The notes under the pieces: generated by a model
Database searches by the model: none
Told to the model about the DNA's origin: nothing
The model's input: only the letters and a program-made list of their open reading frames with translations
From: Trichomonas vaginalis G3
Lineage: Eukaryota > Parabasalia > Trichomonadida > Trichomonadidae
Assembly: GCF_026262505.1 (NCBI RefSeq)
Contig: NC_067203.1
Location: 15,450,392-15,514,391 of the forward strand
Direction of reading: 5' to 3'
Length of the DNA stretch: 64,000 nucleotides
Made by a program: the position numbers and the translations under genes
Shown here: one piece after another, positions 18,901-28,575 of the stretch
Layout: each line of letters opens with the position of its first letter
How positions within the stretch are numbered: position 1 is the first letter of the stretch

Positions 18901-21900
18901 TCTGCATTCCTGGCTGCAAAACAGCGATTTGATTCTGTTCTTCGACTTTCTTCAGCCAATTCAAACAGATTTCGTTAGGATCATAGATATAAGGAACTAA
19001 GAAACCATATTTAACAATGACAGCATTCTCTGTTGCTTGTGCATTTGGAGGTAATCCCATTGTGATCCATTTGCGAATTGTTGAAGGAGAAACGAAACAA
19101 TGCTCGAACTTAAATTCAGGATCAATCTCGAGATTTTGTTCTCTTATTTTCGCTTTAACTTCTTCAACAATTTTAATTCTGTATTCTGAATCAAATGGTC
19201 CCAAATAAATGAAATACAATGTGCATAACATCGTATGAGCAACATTGTATTTCATTTTATCATTTATATCTTGGATTTTTGCTTTCCACTCTTCTAAAAT
19301 TGGTTTCATCTTCTCTTTGAACGCGTTAAATTTATCAGCACGTGCTTTGAGTTCGTCCTTCTTTCTTCCGAGCTTGTAAGCGTCATGGGATGATTCGTTT
19401 TGGCTTTGATGAGCTGCTAATTGATCATTTACGATTTCAAGTTTTTGGTATCTTCTCTTTATTGTTGCTCTTCTTGTTCTGAGGCTTGCAAGCAACTGTT
19501 GGTACTGTGTTTGCTTAGGAAGATATGCTGGATAGTTGTCTTCGAACTTGATCAAATTCTGTATGAAATTGACAATTTTGACAAAAGATTCTGGCAAATT
19601 TGACAATTTTGTTTCAGGACCCATTATTTCTTTGATTTTAGCAAGTGTCTTTGGTGTCAAATGGTTCTGTTCGTTGTATTTAAGGGACAACTTCTGGCAG
19701 AATGTTGGATCATTGAATAACATGTTGAAAGTTCCTTTGTTTGTGTTTTGTTGGTCACTTAAAATACAAATAACTCCAACAACAGTTGTCAAGAAAGGAT
19801 AATCAACAGTTTCGAATCCAACAACTTCATCAATCTCGTCATGTGAGAATTTACCAAATGCTTCACAAGCAGCCTTGAAATCATTGTTTATCTTTCCAAA
19901 TGAATCTTCAATTTCTCTCAATAATTTCGTCGCTTTGTTGTTTTCTTCTTCTAATTCTTTTTCATCGTTTTCGATCTTCTTCTTGATTTTGTCGTGTTTC
20001 TGGGAAGTATCAACGATTTTCGCGTAGACATCATCTAAATTATCTTTAGATCTTCTCATTTGGCGCATGATTTCTGTGATTTCATGGTTTGCCAATTCAA
20101 TTATTTTGTCGGCATCATCAAATCTATCCAAAGCAGCTTTGATTGGAGCAATTTGTGCTTCGGCTTGTGCGATGAATTTGTTAAATACTAATGAACATGT
20201 TCTCAAGTATTTAACAAACAAGAAAGGAGAAAGAACGTAAGAGAAGATTGTTCTATCCAAATGAGGTGCATATTTTTCGACTGTCTTGTAAACGAATGTT
20301 GCAATTTCCAAAGCAGCTTTTTTATCAACTCTTGAATTAGTTTCAACTCTTATGTAATCTTCGCCATAGGTGAACAAATCTTGGTCATTGAGGTGTTTGT
20401 AATAATCAATATCACAGAATCTCCAAAGAGAAGAATATTGGGAACAATATCTCATTAATGTTGGAACATCATCTTGTATTGAAACGATGCAATGCATGTT
20501 TTCAAGAACTCTTTCTTTGAATAAGTTCAAAAGCTGTTGATTTGATTCACCTTTTCCTGCTTTCTTCGAGAAACCACAGATATCTGAACAGATTCTATCT
20601 AATTCATCATTAGAAAACAGTGTTAATATTCCTGTACCTGTTATTAACATGTTTGCAAGTTCAATTCCTTTGTATTCTGAATTCTGGTCGAGAGTTAATA
20701 AGAAAACAACTCTTTTTCCGTTGATTCCCGCTCTCATTAAATTGATTTTGACTTCTTCTGTTTGCATGTTGTTGTCATCGTATTCAATACAATCTGCATC
20801 AATAATGAAAGAAGCCAATCTCGCAACAGTTCTCTTTCCTGATCCATAAGGACCAATAAGCATCGCGTGGCCACGACAGAACCTGAGAACTCTGCACAAT
20901 CTTGAGAGATGAACAGCTGTATGTGTCAAGATAACAACTGATTTGGATTTGGCGAGTTTTGAATAGTTGAAATCTTCTAAATGACCATGGAAAACAGCTT
21001 TGACTTCATCCAATGATTTGTACTCTTGTATATTTGAGATTTCTTCTTCCATTGTATGAACAGAACGTGTGAAATCTCCGAAATAAGAGCCAAACAAGAC
21101 ATTTGGTTTTTGGTCTGATCCCATTTTGTTTTTCGCAATTCCTTCGAACATATCTGTGAATTTCTTGAGTTCTGTTTCATTGTTCATTTTATCAGCGTAA
21201 ACTCTCATTAATTCATGAGAAAAGAACCTTTCAAGAGCTCTTTGATCAGTTATTACTTTGTCATTGCATTTCAGCAATGAACTCAAGATCTTTCCGAAGT
21301 CATGCATGTTGAAAACAATCCATGGAGTTTCAACTTGTCTCGTGAAAATTTTTTCAACAGATTCTAAGGTATAAATCAATGTATTTGTGATCTTTCCAAC
21401 TGAATTACGAACAGCTTCTGGGTAATTATTGAACATTACAGCTAAAACGGATTGGAAGATCTGGAATTCACTTGAACTTGTCAATGGCATCATTGTTAAA
21501 TTGACGAATTTACTTGCAAGAGATTTATCAATTGGATTCATCAAATTCAATGTTGAAATTCCAATGAATGATGTTTTTCTAATTGATAATTTCTTCTTGA
21601 GTATTGTTGATCCGAAAGAATGATACTCAATCAGTTCTCTGAGATGTTCATTGACAATATTCACTCCTTCATCATTGAGTTTGGGAGAATTGAATCCGTC
21701 AATGAAAATAATTGATTGTTTATCACCTGTTGGATACAACTTGTGTCCTTTCTCCATTTGCATTCTACTGATGAGTGTTTCTTCAACATTACTACGTTTG
21801 CAGTTTGGAGAGAACAAGAATTCGATATGTCTATAATCATTTTTCTCGAATTCCTGCAATAAATCATTAACAATTAATGATTTTCCAATTCCTGGTTCTC

Positions 21901-24900
21901 CGCTCAGCAAAACATCATGATTTCCTTTGAGTAACAGTCTAAGAAGATGTTTTGTTCGCTCTGTTTCTAATGTTGGAACAATAACATTATATGCTTTAAC
22001 AGTTGATGGATTAATTTCTAAATCAGCTGGTGCGATATCAACAAACTTAGGAACATTGTCTGCCCAACTTGCCCAAGAATATTCTGGTTCTGTTTTCTGG
22101 ACAAACCAATCGAAAACAAGGCCTCTTACTGGAATAACATTAATGTTGTTGAATGTATCTCTTACAATTGTATCGAAGATGTTTCTTTGGTTGTTATCCA
22201 TGTAACCACCAAATCCCCAAATGTAAGAGAAAACGAAATAAATCGTCATGTTGTGTGAACCATTTTCATCAAGGAAAACTGTGTCTCCAACCAAACTTGT
22301 GAAGATCTTAAAGAATGTTCTGATGCAAGAGATGAATGTTACATAAGCTGGTTTAGCTTCGTTCGTCTCGATGTAATAGTTATGAACAACTTTTATTGAT
22401 ACATCGCATAATTCTTTGAATTTCTGCAAAATGTATTTTTGTGTTTCCATCTTAAACAAAGGTTCAACAAGTTGTTTCGTCAATGAATGGACAACATCCA
22501 TTGGAGATATGTTATCCTGTTTGAAATTAATGATTGCACATCGAGAAATAGTCGAAGGACTTGCGCATGACAAAGATTTTGATTCGAAAATAAATCGTGT
22601 TGAATCTCTTCTTGGAATACGAGTTCCACTTGGGAACAAAATCGTTCCTCCATAAGAGATTGCTGTATGCAAACTTTCGATCCATTCTGACAAAATCAAA
22701 CCATCGAAAACAAACCAGTTTTGGAGTTCTGGATCTGCATTTATACACTCGGTTTCAACATGTCCTAAATGAGCTTTATTTGTTTTTTCATCGTAGTAAC
22801 CAATCAAGTCTTGCAGTTCAAATGAATTAGGAAATATTCTATGAACAACAACAGTTGGAATGATTCTGTTTGCCAATGAAAATGTCTTGTGTAATTCCAT
22901 CAAAATGTTCAACATCATGGATTTTCCTGAATCAGTATCTCCCAAGAAAATCACTGCTTTATGATGTGTCAAGACATCATTGATGTGGAGAACAGATTGA
23001 CATAATTGTTCTGAGTATGAAAGATTGAGAGAATTGATGCAATATTTGACAGTTTTGAGATAATCTTCTGAAAACTCTTCAACCAAAATTTCAACATCAG
23101 GGAAGTTTTCTTTGATCAAATCAATGAAAATGACTTGTAAATCACTCTTCAGATACCTCTGTGCGTAGTGATTCAATGCGAAAACTACTAATTTAGGTGC
23201 TTCTAGCTCTGAATCTTCAATTGCAGTCTCTTTCATGTACTCGAATGCTTGGTTGAAAATAATTCTCTCCATTTTAGAAGCGTACAATGAATAAGTATGG
23301 AGGAGCTTCTTGATTTTCAATGCCAATTCATGAGCATTTGCTAAACCAATAGAAAGGAGCTTGATTTCGATGTATCCGGTCATATCTATTGAAGTTAAAT
23401 TCAAAATTCTGAAAAGAGATCTGAAATTTGAAGGAAGAGGAGTATGACCTTTAGATCCAGGTGTTATTGTAGCGAAGAAAGCTGAAGATGGGTTGATAGG
23501 GATTTCAACACCATGGAAATTCAATTTCTTGATACCGGAGAAGTTCGAATCTCTGTAAATAATGAGATTTTCACTGATAACACTCAATGCTTGTTCAGAT
23601 AAACGATCTATATCAATGAAAACGCCCCAAACACCTGAATGAATAACACCACGGCATGCATTAGCTACTTGTGCAATTCCAAGTGTCGGATCGCAATAGA
23701 ATTGTACGGAGAAAACACCAAACATTCTTGCGATTTCTGTCAACAAAGAGTTCTTTCCAACATTGGAAGGACCGCTCAACAAAACAGGCAATTTAGAGTT
23801 CAATGCAACAGTCATGTAATTGAAGACTTGCGCTGTATCTTGAGTGATTGGTAATCTTGGTGCTGTTCCACTGAATTCGAATCCGTATCTCATGCAAAAG
23901 TCTCCTTGTAACACTAAAATATCTTTTTTGTTTTCATCAAATTTGAACTTTAATTTACTGAGCCAAAACCATGAATTAGCATCAAAGATTTGTTTGGACA
24001 ATATGGTGTTCAAGAGATCTCTTTGTCTAAATAACAATGTAATATAGTTTGCGAACTTCTTGAATTCCAAAGCATCTAGTTTTGTTCGCATCAAATTTGA
24101 GAATAAATCCAATCTCGACAAAATTTCATTCTTCAAATTTGTTATTCCTTGTACAGGAGATTGTGTTGTAAATGCCAATTCTATTGCTTCTGTGAAATAG
24201 ACTTGGCTTAGCACGAAACCACACTGTGCCAATGAGTTTCCAATCCATCCTTCGTGAACCATTTCGTGGTACTTCGAATCATCATTCTTGAATTCGAATC
24301 TCAATGATCTTTTAGAGATTTCGTCCAAGTTTTGTAACCATGCTTCGACATTTGATCTGTACTTGACTTGTGTAAGTTTTAGGACTTCACCTTCTGCAGA
24401 TAATACAGCTGAAATGAATGGAACATGGTTCTCTGTTTCGATGTAATAATTCGCGATTCCATCGAAGAAAAATGGTAAATAAGATCTGATAGAAAATGGT
24501 TCTTTTTGCATTGCAATCAATTTGAGTAATTGTTCGTCGGAAATGAAGTATAATCTTGGGAATACGGCTCTCTTTGCTTCTAATGCTTCTATGATTGATT
24601 GCTGTGTTTTCTCCAATAGTTCAATTGCTTGTTCTAAATCAGGCATCGTTTGATTTGACATGCAAACTTTGAAAGCATTTGGATCATCTTTAGCTCTTAC
24701 GTACAAACCTTTCCAAAGCTTTTCAAGGGATGTAATATCCTTAGAATTTGGCACTTGACGTAATGTATCCGTGCTGTGGAGAATTCCTGATATGAAATCC
24801 CACAATTTTTGTGCGTAATCCAATTTTTTGACAACTTTTTCAAATGCTGATAATGATCTCACCCATTCATCAGCATTTGCTCTTAATGTAGACACATAAT

Positions 24901-27886
24901 GGGAAGCTCTGACAGTAGCAATTGTCGCTTTGACATCTTCAATGGAATACAAAATTTCCTGTATTCCACCGAAATAAACCTTCAAATTTGTACCATTTGT
25001 AAGGTTAAATTGCAAATTGTCAATTGTGTCTTTAACATTATGTAAGTGGTCGAGTAATGTTTGTTCATTAGAAGCTTGTTCAGTAACATGAGCGATATCT
25101 TTCGCGAGATTGAAGGCTTGCAAGTCATGAAGGTATTTGATCTTGTACAAACCTTTTTCGAACACTTTTCCACCGATGAGAGTATCGATTCTTTCTTTGT
25201 GTTCTTGTTTGAGGGCTTTGTTGTTGAGATCTTTGATGACAGGAAGCAAATTCTTGAAATCTTCGATCATGCCCATGAATTCAACACAAACTGCATTGCC
25301 AGGAAGATTCTTAAGTGCTTCATGCGCTCTGTCATGATAAGAATCAATGTCACTTGCAATTTTATCGACATCTACAGTTGTGAAATCCATTTCGTACCAA
25401 TGTGCTGTTGAAACTCTCCATTCACTCAATGTTTCCCAAAGTAGTTGTTTGTATTTGACGTCTTTGACTAAGTCATTGACATCATTGAACTTGAAGCCTT
25501 GTACGCCAATCTTCCGCTGATAGAAATCGTAATCATCAGCGAGTTTCTTGATTTCGTCTGTTTTCGCAATCAAAACAACGAAAATCATCGCGATTTGTTT
25601 GTGTCCTGTTTCGATGTTGTTGAGTTCTGGAGTGTTCGCGAGTTCTTGGAGTGTTTTAACTCTTGCATGTAGATCGTCCACATTCTTCTCGAGTTCAGAC
25701 ACGAATCTTCTTGATAATTCATCCATTTTGTCGCGAGATCCAACGAGATTTGTGTGGATTTCGTCCAAAATTGGTTGTAATTCCGAAAAATCATTCTCCA
25801 TTTCAGCGGGAATATAAGCTGCTTGATCCGTAGCGAGTTTGAAGAATTCTTTGATCAAGTCCATATGTGTTTTCAGTGCTTTGACTTCTTCATTGTATCT
25901 TTCGACCGCCAAAATGTAAACAACATAAGTTTTGACGTCAGTTATGTCTGCTGTGAGAGAATTAAATGCTCTGTGGATGTTCGCTTCGAGTTTGATGAGA
26001 TTACGACGTGTAATGGAAGGAATCTCAACTCTGACCATCTGCAGACATTTTCCTGGAGAAGTAATGAACAAAGAACGCATCTTTTGCGTGTAAACACATA
26101 ATAATCCAACATCTGACTTTTCCGCAATGGATTTCATGAGTTTTTCTTGGTCCCTGATATCGTTAATATGCATTCTAATATCTGAAGCTGTTGTATTGTC
26201 ATCGTTCATGAAGGAAACATCGAAGTTTTCGTTCTCCCTGAAAACATCGATCGCATGTTGGAAATTCTTCGTGAAAAAGTTGAGCATATTGACTGAGGAT
26301 ACAATAATAGTGTTCTGGTTCGAACTTGTCTCTTTGAATAACTCGTCGTTGAACAGGATTTGGCCTAAATCTGGAACATTTATAGATTCCGGATTGAAAA
26401 GTGCATCTTCTGTGTCTGCATTGTGTAGAGGAGCAAAGATTGGATTGACAATAAGACGTGGGAACTTGAAAATTACATCTATGAAGTCATTTCGAACTTG
26501 ACCAATTAAATCCATAATTTCGTTATCACCTGGACTGTAAACAAGCTTATTATCGACAAATGAGAAGTCCACTCTGAAGATTGGTGAGTGATAAACCTCT
26601 GCAATTCTTAATTTAATCATCTCATAAACACGAACGAATTCTGGAGATAAAGAGAGGTCACGGACTGGACCAGCTTCATTCTCAAACCCTGTTTTTGTTG
26701 CTCCGACGTTGTAAAGATGTCTGAAAATAGAATATAATTCTAATAATGAAGAAAAACATATGTAACGAAGACATCCAATGATATGGTAATCGACCAATTT
26801 AATAAATCTTACTAATTTGAAGCATAACGCTTTATAAGAAGCTTTCTGAGTGTAATTCATTTCAGCAGCTGTTTTTGCTTTATGAGTTTTCTGTTTTTGT
26901 GACTTATAATGGTTGATCATTAAGTCTAAAGGCCTTGAACCTTTCTTGGCGTTCTGAAATCTCTCAGGACTCGTTAATTCATCTTGAGATCTTTCACAAG
27001 CTTCTTGAACGATTTTGGTAATCTTCTTATAGTAGGATTCGAATGTTTGGGATACTGTTTGTCTGTATTCTGAGTTCTCATCTATGAATTGTTGTAATGT
27101 ATAAGCGCCATCTGATCTTAAAGAGAATAATTTTGTTCTTTGTAACTCGTTAAGGGCTACTCGTACTTGTAAGAATGAATTTCGTAATGTTGTATCGGCA
27201 AAGAAGAAATCTCCGTTAATTCTTGTTAAAGAAGTTTGAATTTTTGTGCATTGAACGCCTCTCCTCCACAGTGAGAAGAACTTCCATTCTCTATGCTTCT
27301 TGAAGAATGGAATTTGTAATAAGCGCTTGAATTTCTCGATAGATGCTAACCAGACATCAAGTGGTATGAAATCAACATCACCATCCCTAATATGTGTTAA
27401 GCCTTCGAGTGATAATGTCCATACTTCGCGTTGTTTTGTATCTACATTAGCACGTGGTATAGGAACGAGATTAATTGGTTTATCTGCTGTTTCAATTTCA
27501 TGTGTACTGCGTAAAAATATGTACTCTTTTGTCAGGTTGTGCTTTTTTGCAAAATCTATGAACTCGAAAGGTGAATTAAACTTATCAATGATGCTTTCGT
27601 ATTGAGTATAGTCGTCTTCATTGTCCTTTTTGAATTCTGCAGATGTTTCTTTGGATGGTGGATCTGGTAAAGGTGGTAATGCAGTGTTCATTGTGTGAGA
27701 ATGTTTTTGAGATTTGGTGAGAGGGTTAAGTGTGCCTTTTAAAGTGACTTGAGGTGCTACAACTGGTTGCTTTGGAACCAATCTAGATCTTAGATCAGAA
27801 GCAATCCTCTGCGTCATATAGTTAAATCTCTCACTTTTTTTGAGAGATTTTAGTAACAGATTTTTGCCAGATAATAATATATTCAT
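15989..27886 (-). CDS. dynein heavy chain with degenerate AAA1 site
   Basis: A 3,965-residue dynein heavy chain in one exon. The order is canonical: tail and linker (1 to about 1340), AAA1 P-loop about 1370 (GPSNVGKN), AAA2 about 1647 (GDTDSGKS), AAA3 about 1994 (GEPGIGKS), AAA4 about 2343 (GPYGSGKR), then the stalk coiled coil (about 2590-2660 and 2800-2870) around the microtubule-binding tip, AAA5, AAA6 and a C-terminal domain. The length fits single-headed inner-arm dyneins. It is odd in AAA1, the main ATPase site. The usual GPAGTGKT is GPSNVGKN, and the usual Walker B FDEFNR reads FIDIDR, so the Ser/Thr and the catalytic Glu are missing. AAA4 has Arg in place of Ser/Thr. It may bind nucleotide only at AAA2/AAA3 and act as a non-motor or regulatory chain of the flagellar axoneme. 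The start is the first Met; Met24 is an alternative. Confidence 0.9.
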   Translation of the reverse strand: MNILLSGKNLLLKSLKKSERFNYMTQRIASDLRSRLVPKQPVVAPQVTLKGTLNPLTKSQKHSHTMNTALPPLPDPPSKETSAEFKKDNEDDYTQYESIIDKFNSPFEFIDFAKKHNLTKEYIFLRSTHEIETADKPINLVPIPRANVDTKQREVWTLSLEGLTHIRDGDVDFIPLDVWLASIEKFKRLLQIPFFKKHREWKFFSLWRRGVQCTKIQTSLTRINGDFFFADTTLRNSFLQVRVALNELQRTKLFSLRSDGAYTLQQFIDENSEYRQTVSQTFESYYKKITKIVQEACERSQDELTSPERFQNAKKGSRPLDLMINHYKSQKQKTHKAKTAAEMNYTQKASYKALCFKLVRFIKLVDYHIIGCLRYICFSSLLELYSIFRHLYNVGATKTGFENEAGPVRDLSLSPEFVRVYEMIKLRIAEVYHSPIFRVDFSFVDNKLVYSPGDNEIMDLIGQVRNDFIDVIFKFPRLIVNPIFAPLHNADTEDALFNPESINVPDLGQILFNDELFKETSSNQNTIIVSSVNMLNFFTKNFQHAIDVFRENENFDVSFMNDDNTTASDIRMHINDIRDQEKLMKSIAEKSDVGLLCVYTQKMRSLFITSPGKCLQMVRVEIPSITRRNLIKLEANIHRAFNSLTADITDVKTYVVYILAVERYNEEVKALKTHMDLIKEFFKLATDQAAYIPAEMENDFSELQPILDEIHTNLVGSRDKMDELSRRFVSELEKNVDDLHARVKTLQELANTPELNNIETGHKQIAMIFVVLIAKTDEIKKLADDYDFYQRKIGVQGFKFNDVNDLVKDVKYKQLLWETLSEWRVSTAHWYEMDFTTVDVDKIASDIDSYHDRAHEALKNLPGNAVCVEFMGMIEDFKNLLPVIKDLNNKALKQEHKERIDTLIGGKVFEKGLYKIKYLHDLQAFNLAKDIAHVTEQASNEQTLLDHLHNVKDTIDNLQFNLTNGTNLKVYFGGIQEILYSIEDVKATIATVRASHYVSTLRANADEWVRSLSAFEKVVKKLDYAQKLWDFISGILHSTDTLRQVPNSKDITSLEKLWKGLYVRAKDDPNAFKVCMSNQTMPDLEQAIELLEKTQQSIIEALEAKRAVFPRLYFISDEQLLKLIAMQKEPFSIRSYLPFFFDGIANYYIETENHVPFISAVLSAEGEVLKLTQVKYRSNVEAWLQNLDEISKRSLRFEFKNDDSKYHEMVHEGWIGNSLAQCGFVLSQVYFTEAIELAFTTQSPVQGITNLKNEILSRLDLFSNLMRTKLDALEFKKFANYITLLFRQRDLLNTILSKQIFDANSWFWLSKLKFKFDENKKDILVLQGDFCMRYGFEFSGTAPRLPITQDTAQVFNYMTVALNSKLPVLLSGPSNVGKNSLLTEIARMFGVFSVQFYCDPTLGIAQVANACRGVIHSGVWGVFIDIDRLSEQALSVISENLIIYRDSNFSGIKKLNFHGVEIPINPSSAFFATITPGSKGHTPLPSNFRSLFRILNLTSIDMTGYIEIKLLSIGLANAHELALKIKKLLHTYSLYASKMERIIFNQAFEYMKETAIEDSELEAPKLVVFALNHYAQRYLKSDLQVIFIDLIKENFPDVEILVEEFSEDYLKTVKYCINSLNLSYSEQLCQSVLHINDVLTHHKAVIFLGDTDSGKSMMLNILMELHKTFSLANRIIPTVVVHRIFPNSFELQDLIGYYDEKTNKAHLGHVETECINADPELQNWFVFDGLILSEWIESLHTAISYGGTILFPSGTRIPRRDSTRFIFESKSLSCASPSTISRCAIINFKQDNISPMDVVHSLTKQLVEPLFKMETQKYILQKFKELCDVSIKVVHNYYIETNEAKPAYVTFISCIRTFFKIFTSLVGDTVFLDENGSHNMTIYFVFSYIWGFGGYMDNNQRNIFDTIVRDTFNNINVIPVRGLVFDWFVQKTEPEYSWASWADNVPKFVDIAPADLEINPSTVKAYNVIVPTLETERTKHLLRLLLKGNHDVLLSGEPGIGKSLIVNDLLQEFEKNDYRHIEFLFSPNCKRSNVEETLISRMQMEKGHKLYPTGDKQSIIFIDGFNSPKLNDEGVNIVNEHLRELIEYHSFGSTILKKKLSIRKTSFIGISTLNLMNPIDKSLASKFVNLTMMPLTSSSEFQIFQSVLAVMFNNYPEAVRNSVGKITNTLIYTLESVEKIFTRQVETPWIVFNMHDFGKILSSLLKCNDKVITDQRALERFFSHELMRVYADKMNNETELKKFTDMFEGIAKNKMGSDQKPNVLFGSYFGDFTRSVHTMEEEISNIQEYKSLDEVKAVFHGHLEDFNYSKLAKSKSVVILTHTAVHLSRLCRVLRFCRGHAMLIGPYGSGKRTVARLASFIIDADCIEYDDNNMQTEEVKINLMRAGINGKRVVFLLTLDQNSEYKGIELANMLITGTGILTLFSNDELDRICSDICGFSKKAGKGESNQQLLNLFKERVLENMHCIVSIQDDVPTLMRYCSQYSSLWRFCDIDYYKHLNDQDLFTYGEDYIRVETNSRVDKKAALEIATFVYKTVEKYAPHLDRTIFSYVLSPFLFVKYLRTCSLVFNKFIAQAEAQIAPIKAALDRFDDADKIIELANHEITEIMRQMRRSKDNLDDVYAKIVDTSQKHDKIKKKIENDEKELEEENNKATKLLREIEDSFGKINNDFKAACEAFGKFSHDEIDEVVGFETVDYPFLTTVVGVICILSDQQNTNKGTFNMLFNDPTFCQKLSLKYNEQNHLTPKTLAKIKEIMGPETKLSNLPESFVKIVNFIQNLIKFEDNYPAYLPKQTQYQQLLASLRTRRATIKRRYQKLEIVNDQLAAHQSQNESSHDAYKLGRKKDELKARADKFNAFKEKMKPILEEWKAKIQDINDKMKYNVAHTMLCTLYFIYLGPFDSEYRIKIVEEVKAKIREQNLEIDPEFKFEHCFVSPSTIRKWITMGLPPNAQATENAVIVKYGFLVPYIYDPNEICLNWLKKVEEQNQIAVLQPGMQNYSRIIETCARNGKSALIENFTANSFDPFIDAFINRNTTDKGKYLTKVGERSIEVDSHFTLFLLNSSTVTVVSPEVFQKTVVVSFKPGRMAYQMTISSQIIKVKDPALEEKYNSLYETLANAEKNYQNSEDRLFDLCTQKDGNFIDDDVLERAILEMKENYSSEYQKYKELRDQIKALEQEKLQFDDTAQHLSLIFYLMSNISRYNPLFKTSHEALMESLSNALNETEGTENIVAPITKYIVNYVIHAMNVNDRFLVLFLVSFSVLIDRKESNAEEFWFLTHMKTVKPFIENPAPKSIAQTYWLNLSACAEKIKPIHELMMKVTNDPTNFIEWIKTPGKRLENLSIVQELIVTRIFKINDLFGLVKEMISNVFGDDEFDINDMSMQSAFSNTQASQKPVLMISTCNSIDQRAFVRELMLQRQIENSQTKRFTVITTDSYSEKTLMNVVEDTINNSGVVFVPDIHLNPNIGNILFGLRNKVSSNFRIVATTRKTVLLSSLASSSYKVHIKDPSLTDTMITLSSYIDKIMLKSATWTRIIYMALYIHSCFCIRRHLWSAFAVEYKFGIPEWCIICSGLRQIQKRNINPKPDVFPLDEVKHVILNDAYGGLICSEYDKIMCQKVVNALIQFSSPFCQNVTLPKQGGIDEIIRCIHAMGDFDCFLPHHMRFEKSVERSALLSINRINEFFENKLSTTVYETAAGVLQNVISNLPVLEDIGSTDEMMQLSDPMMMVLAREIRYLMQKLQIIQASANHLLNVAKRVKPPRESDIEKIMKLAEYIRPKEWDIGFSPRMVESWKVQLNVTADFFKSWVRRGKPKVFQASAFRFMRIMTRSIKIRLAQAMNIPTSDFLMKATPLEQEPEEVPNDGHLMSGFELMGAALNQNREVTASANSYTTIKYLMIQPVLKDSLDKSFVPIPIYRSTEPVEIEDWLEEVNFGGTLMMKIAEGEEPMLRLMGVSLLIPTIMSYIDVQ

Positions 27887-28178
27887 ATACTGTAAGACAT
27901 ATTGAATATTTTATCTCGTATAATTGGGTACTGAATCAAAAATTATTTGGAAAATTTTCTGAAAACAATTAAAATTATGATGAAATATGTATAGTGAATA
28001 GATGTTGATATGACATTTTTTGTATTGAGAAAAATACCAAGATATGATGAACAAAATATGAAAATTATCACAAAAAATCTATGTCAATAATTTATAGCTA
28101 CATATTTGATTGTATTTTCCATATAAAATGAAAAGAATTTCAAATAAGCAAATTTTGGAAATGAAAAAAGAAAAATTT

Positions 28179-28250
28179 AGGGGCAGGCCGGAATCGAACC
28201 GACTACCCAGGGATCTGCAATCCCTTGCTCTACCGGTGAGCTACTACCCC
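28179..28250 (-). tRNA. tRNA-Cys (GCA)
   Basis: A 72-nt cloverleaf on the minus strand. The acceptor GGGGTAG pairs with CTGCCCC (one G-U pair) with discriminator U. D-arm stem is GCTC/GAGC. The anticodon stem AGGGA/TCCCT holds the loop TTGCAGA, giving anticodon GCA for cysteine. The T-arm stem GTCGG/CCGGC holds the loop TTCGATT. U as discriminator is the usual cysteine identity element. A and B boxes are internal, and a T-rich run directly downstream (minus strand) should stop RNA polymerase III. No intron and no encoded CCA. Confidence 0.96.
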
Positions 28251-28563
28251 CTCACATATACATTGTTTTATAATGTCTTGTAATATTTATTTGGAACTTT
28301 CTCAATATTATCAATCTTCATTATCTTTTGAATGATATCAGAGAAAATCTATTTTCATCATAACAATATGATTAATTTTTTCATATAATGATACTCATCT
28401 CCCAATCTTTTGATTTACCACCAATATTTACAGAATTTATAATATTTCATATTATTCTATTTCCTTTAAATATATGCTCTTTCAACAAATTTCCAATACA
28501 ATTTTATAAGTTTCAACTATCTGAAGGACACGGAATTTTTGGACAAAAATTCTCCAAGAATTG
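28251..28563. other. spacer between tRNA-Cys and eIF2B-alpha
   Basis: AT-rich spacer of about 310 bases upstream of the tRNA and of the divergent eIF2B gene. No gene recognised; only the Inr at its right end stands out. Confidence 0.4.
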
Positions 28564-28573
28564 TCACTTTTTT
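28564..28573 (+). promoter_or_regulatory. initiator (Inr) of eIF2B-alpha gene
   Basis: TCACTTTTTT fits the trichomonad Inr consensus and ends two bases before the ATG at 28576. Such very short 5' leaders are typical of trichomonad mRNAs. The motif decides the start codon: the open frame could begin earlier, but transcription would start inside it. Confidence 0.8.
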
Positions 28574-28575
28574 CA

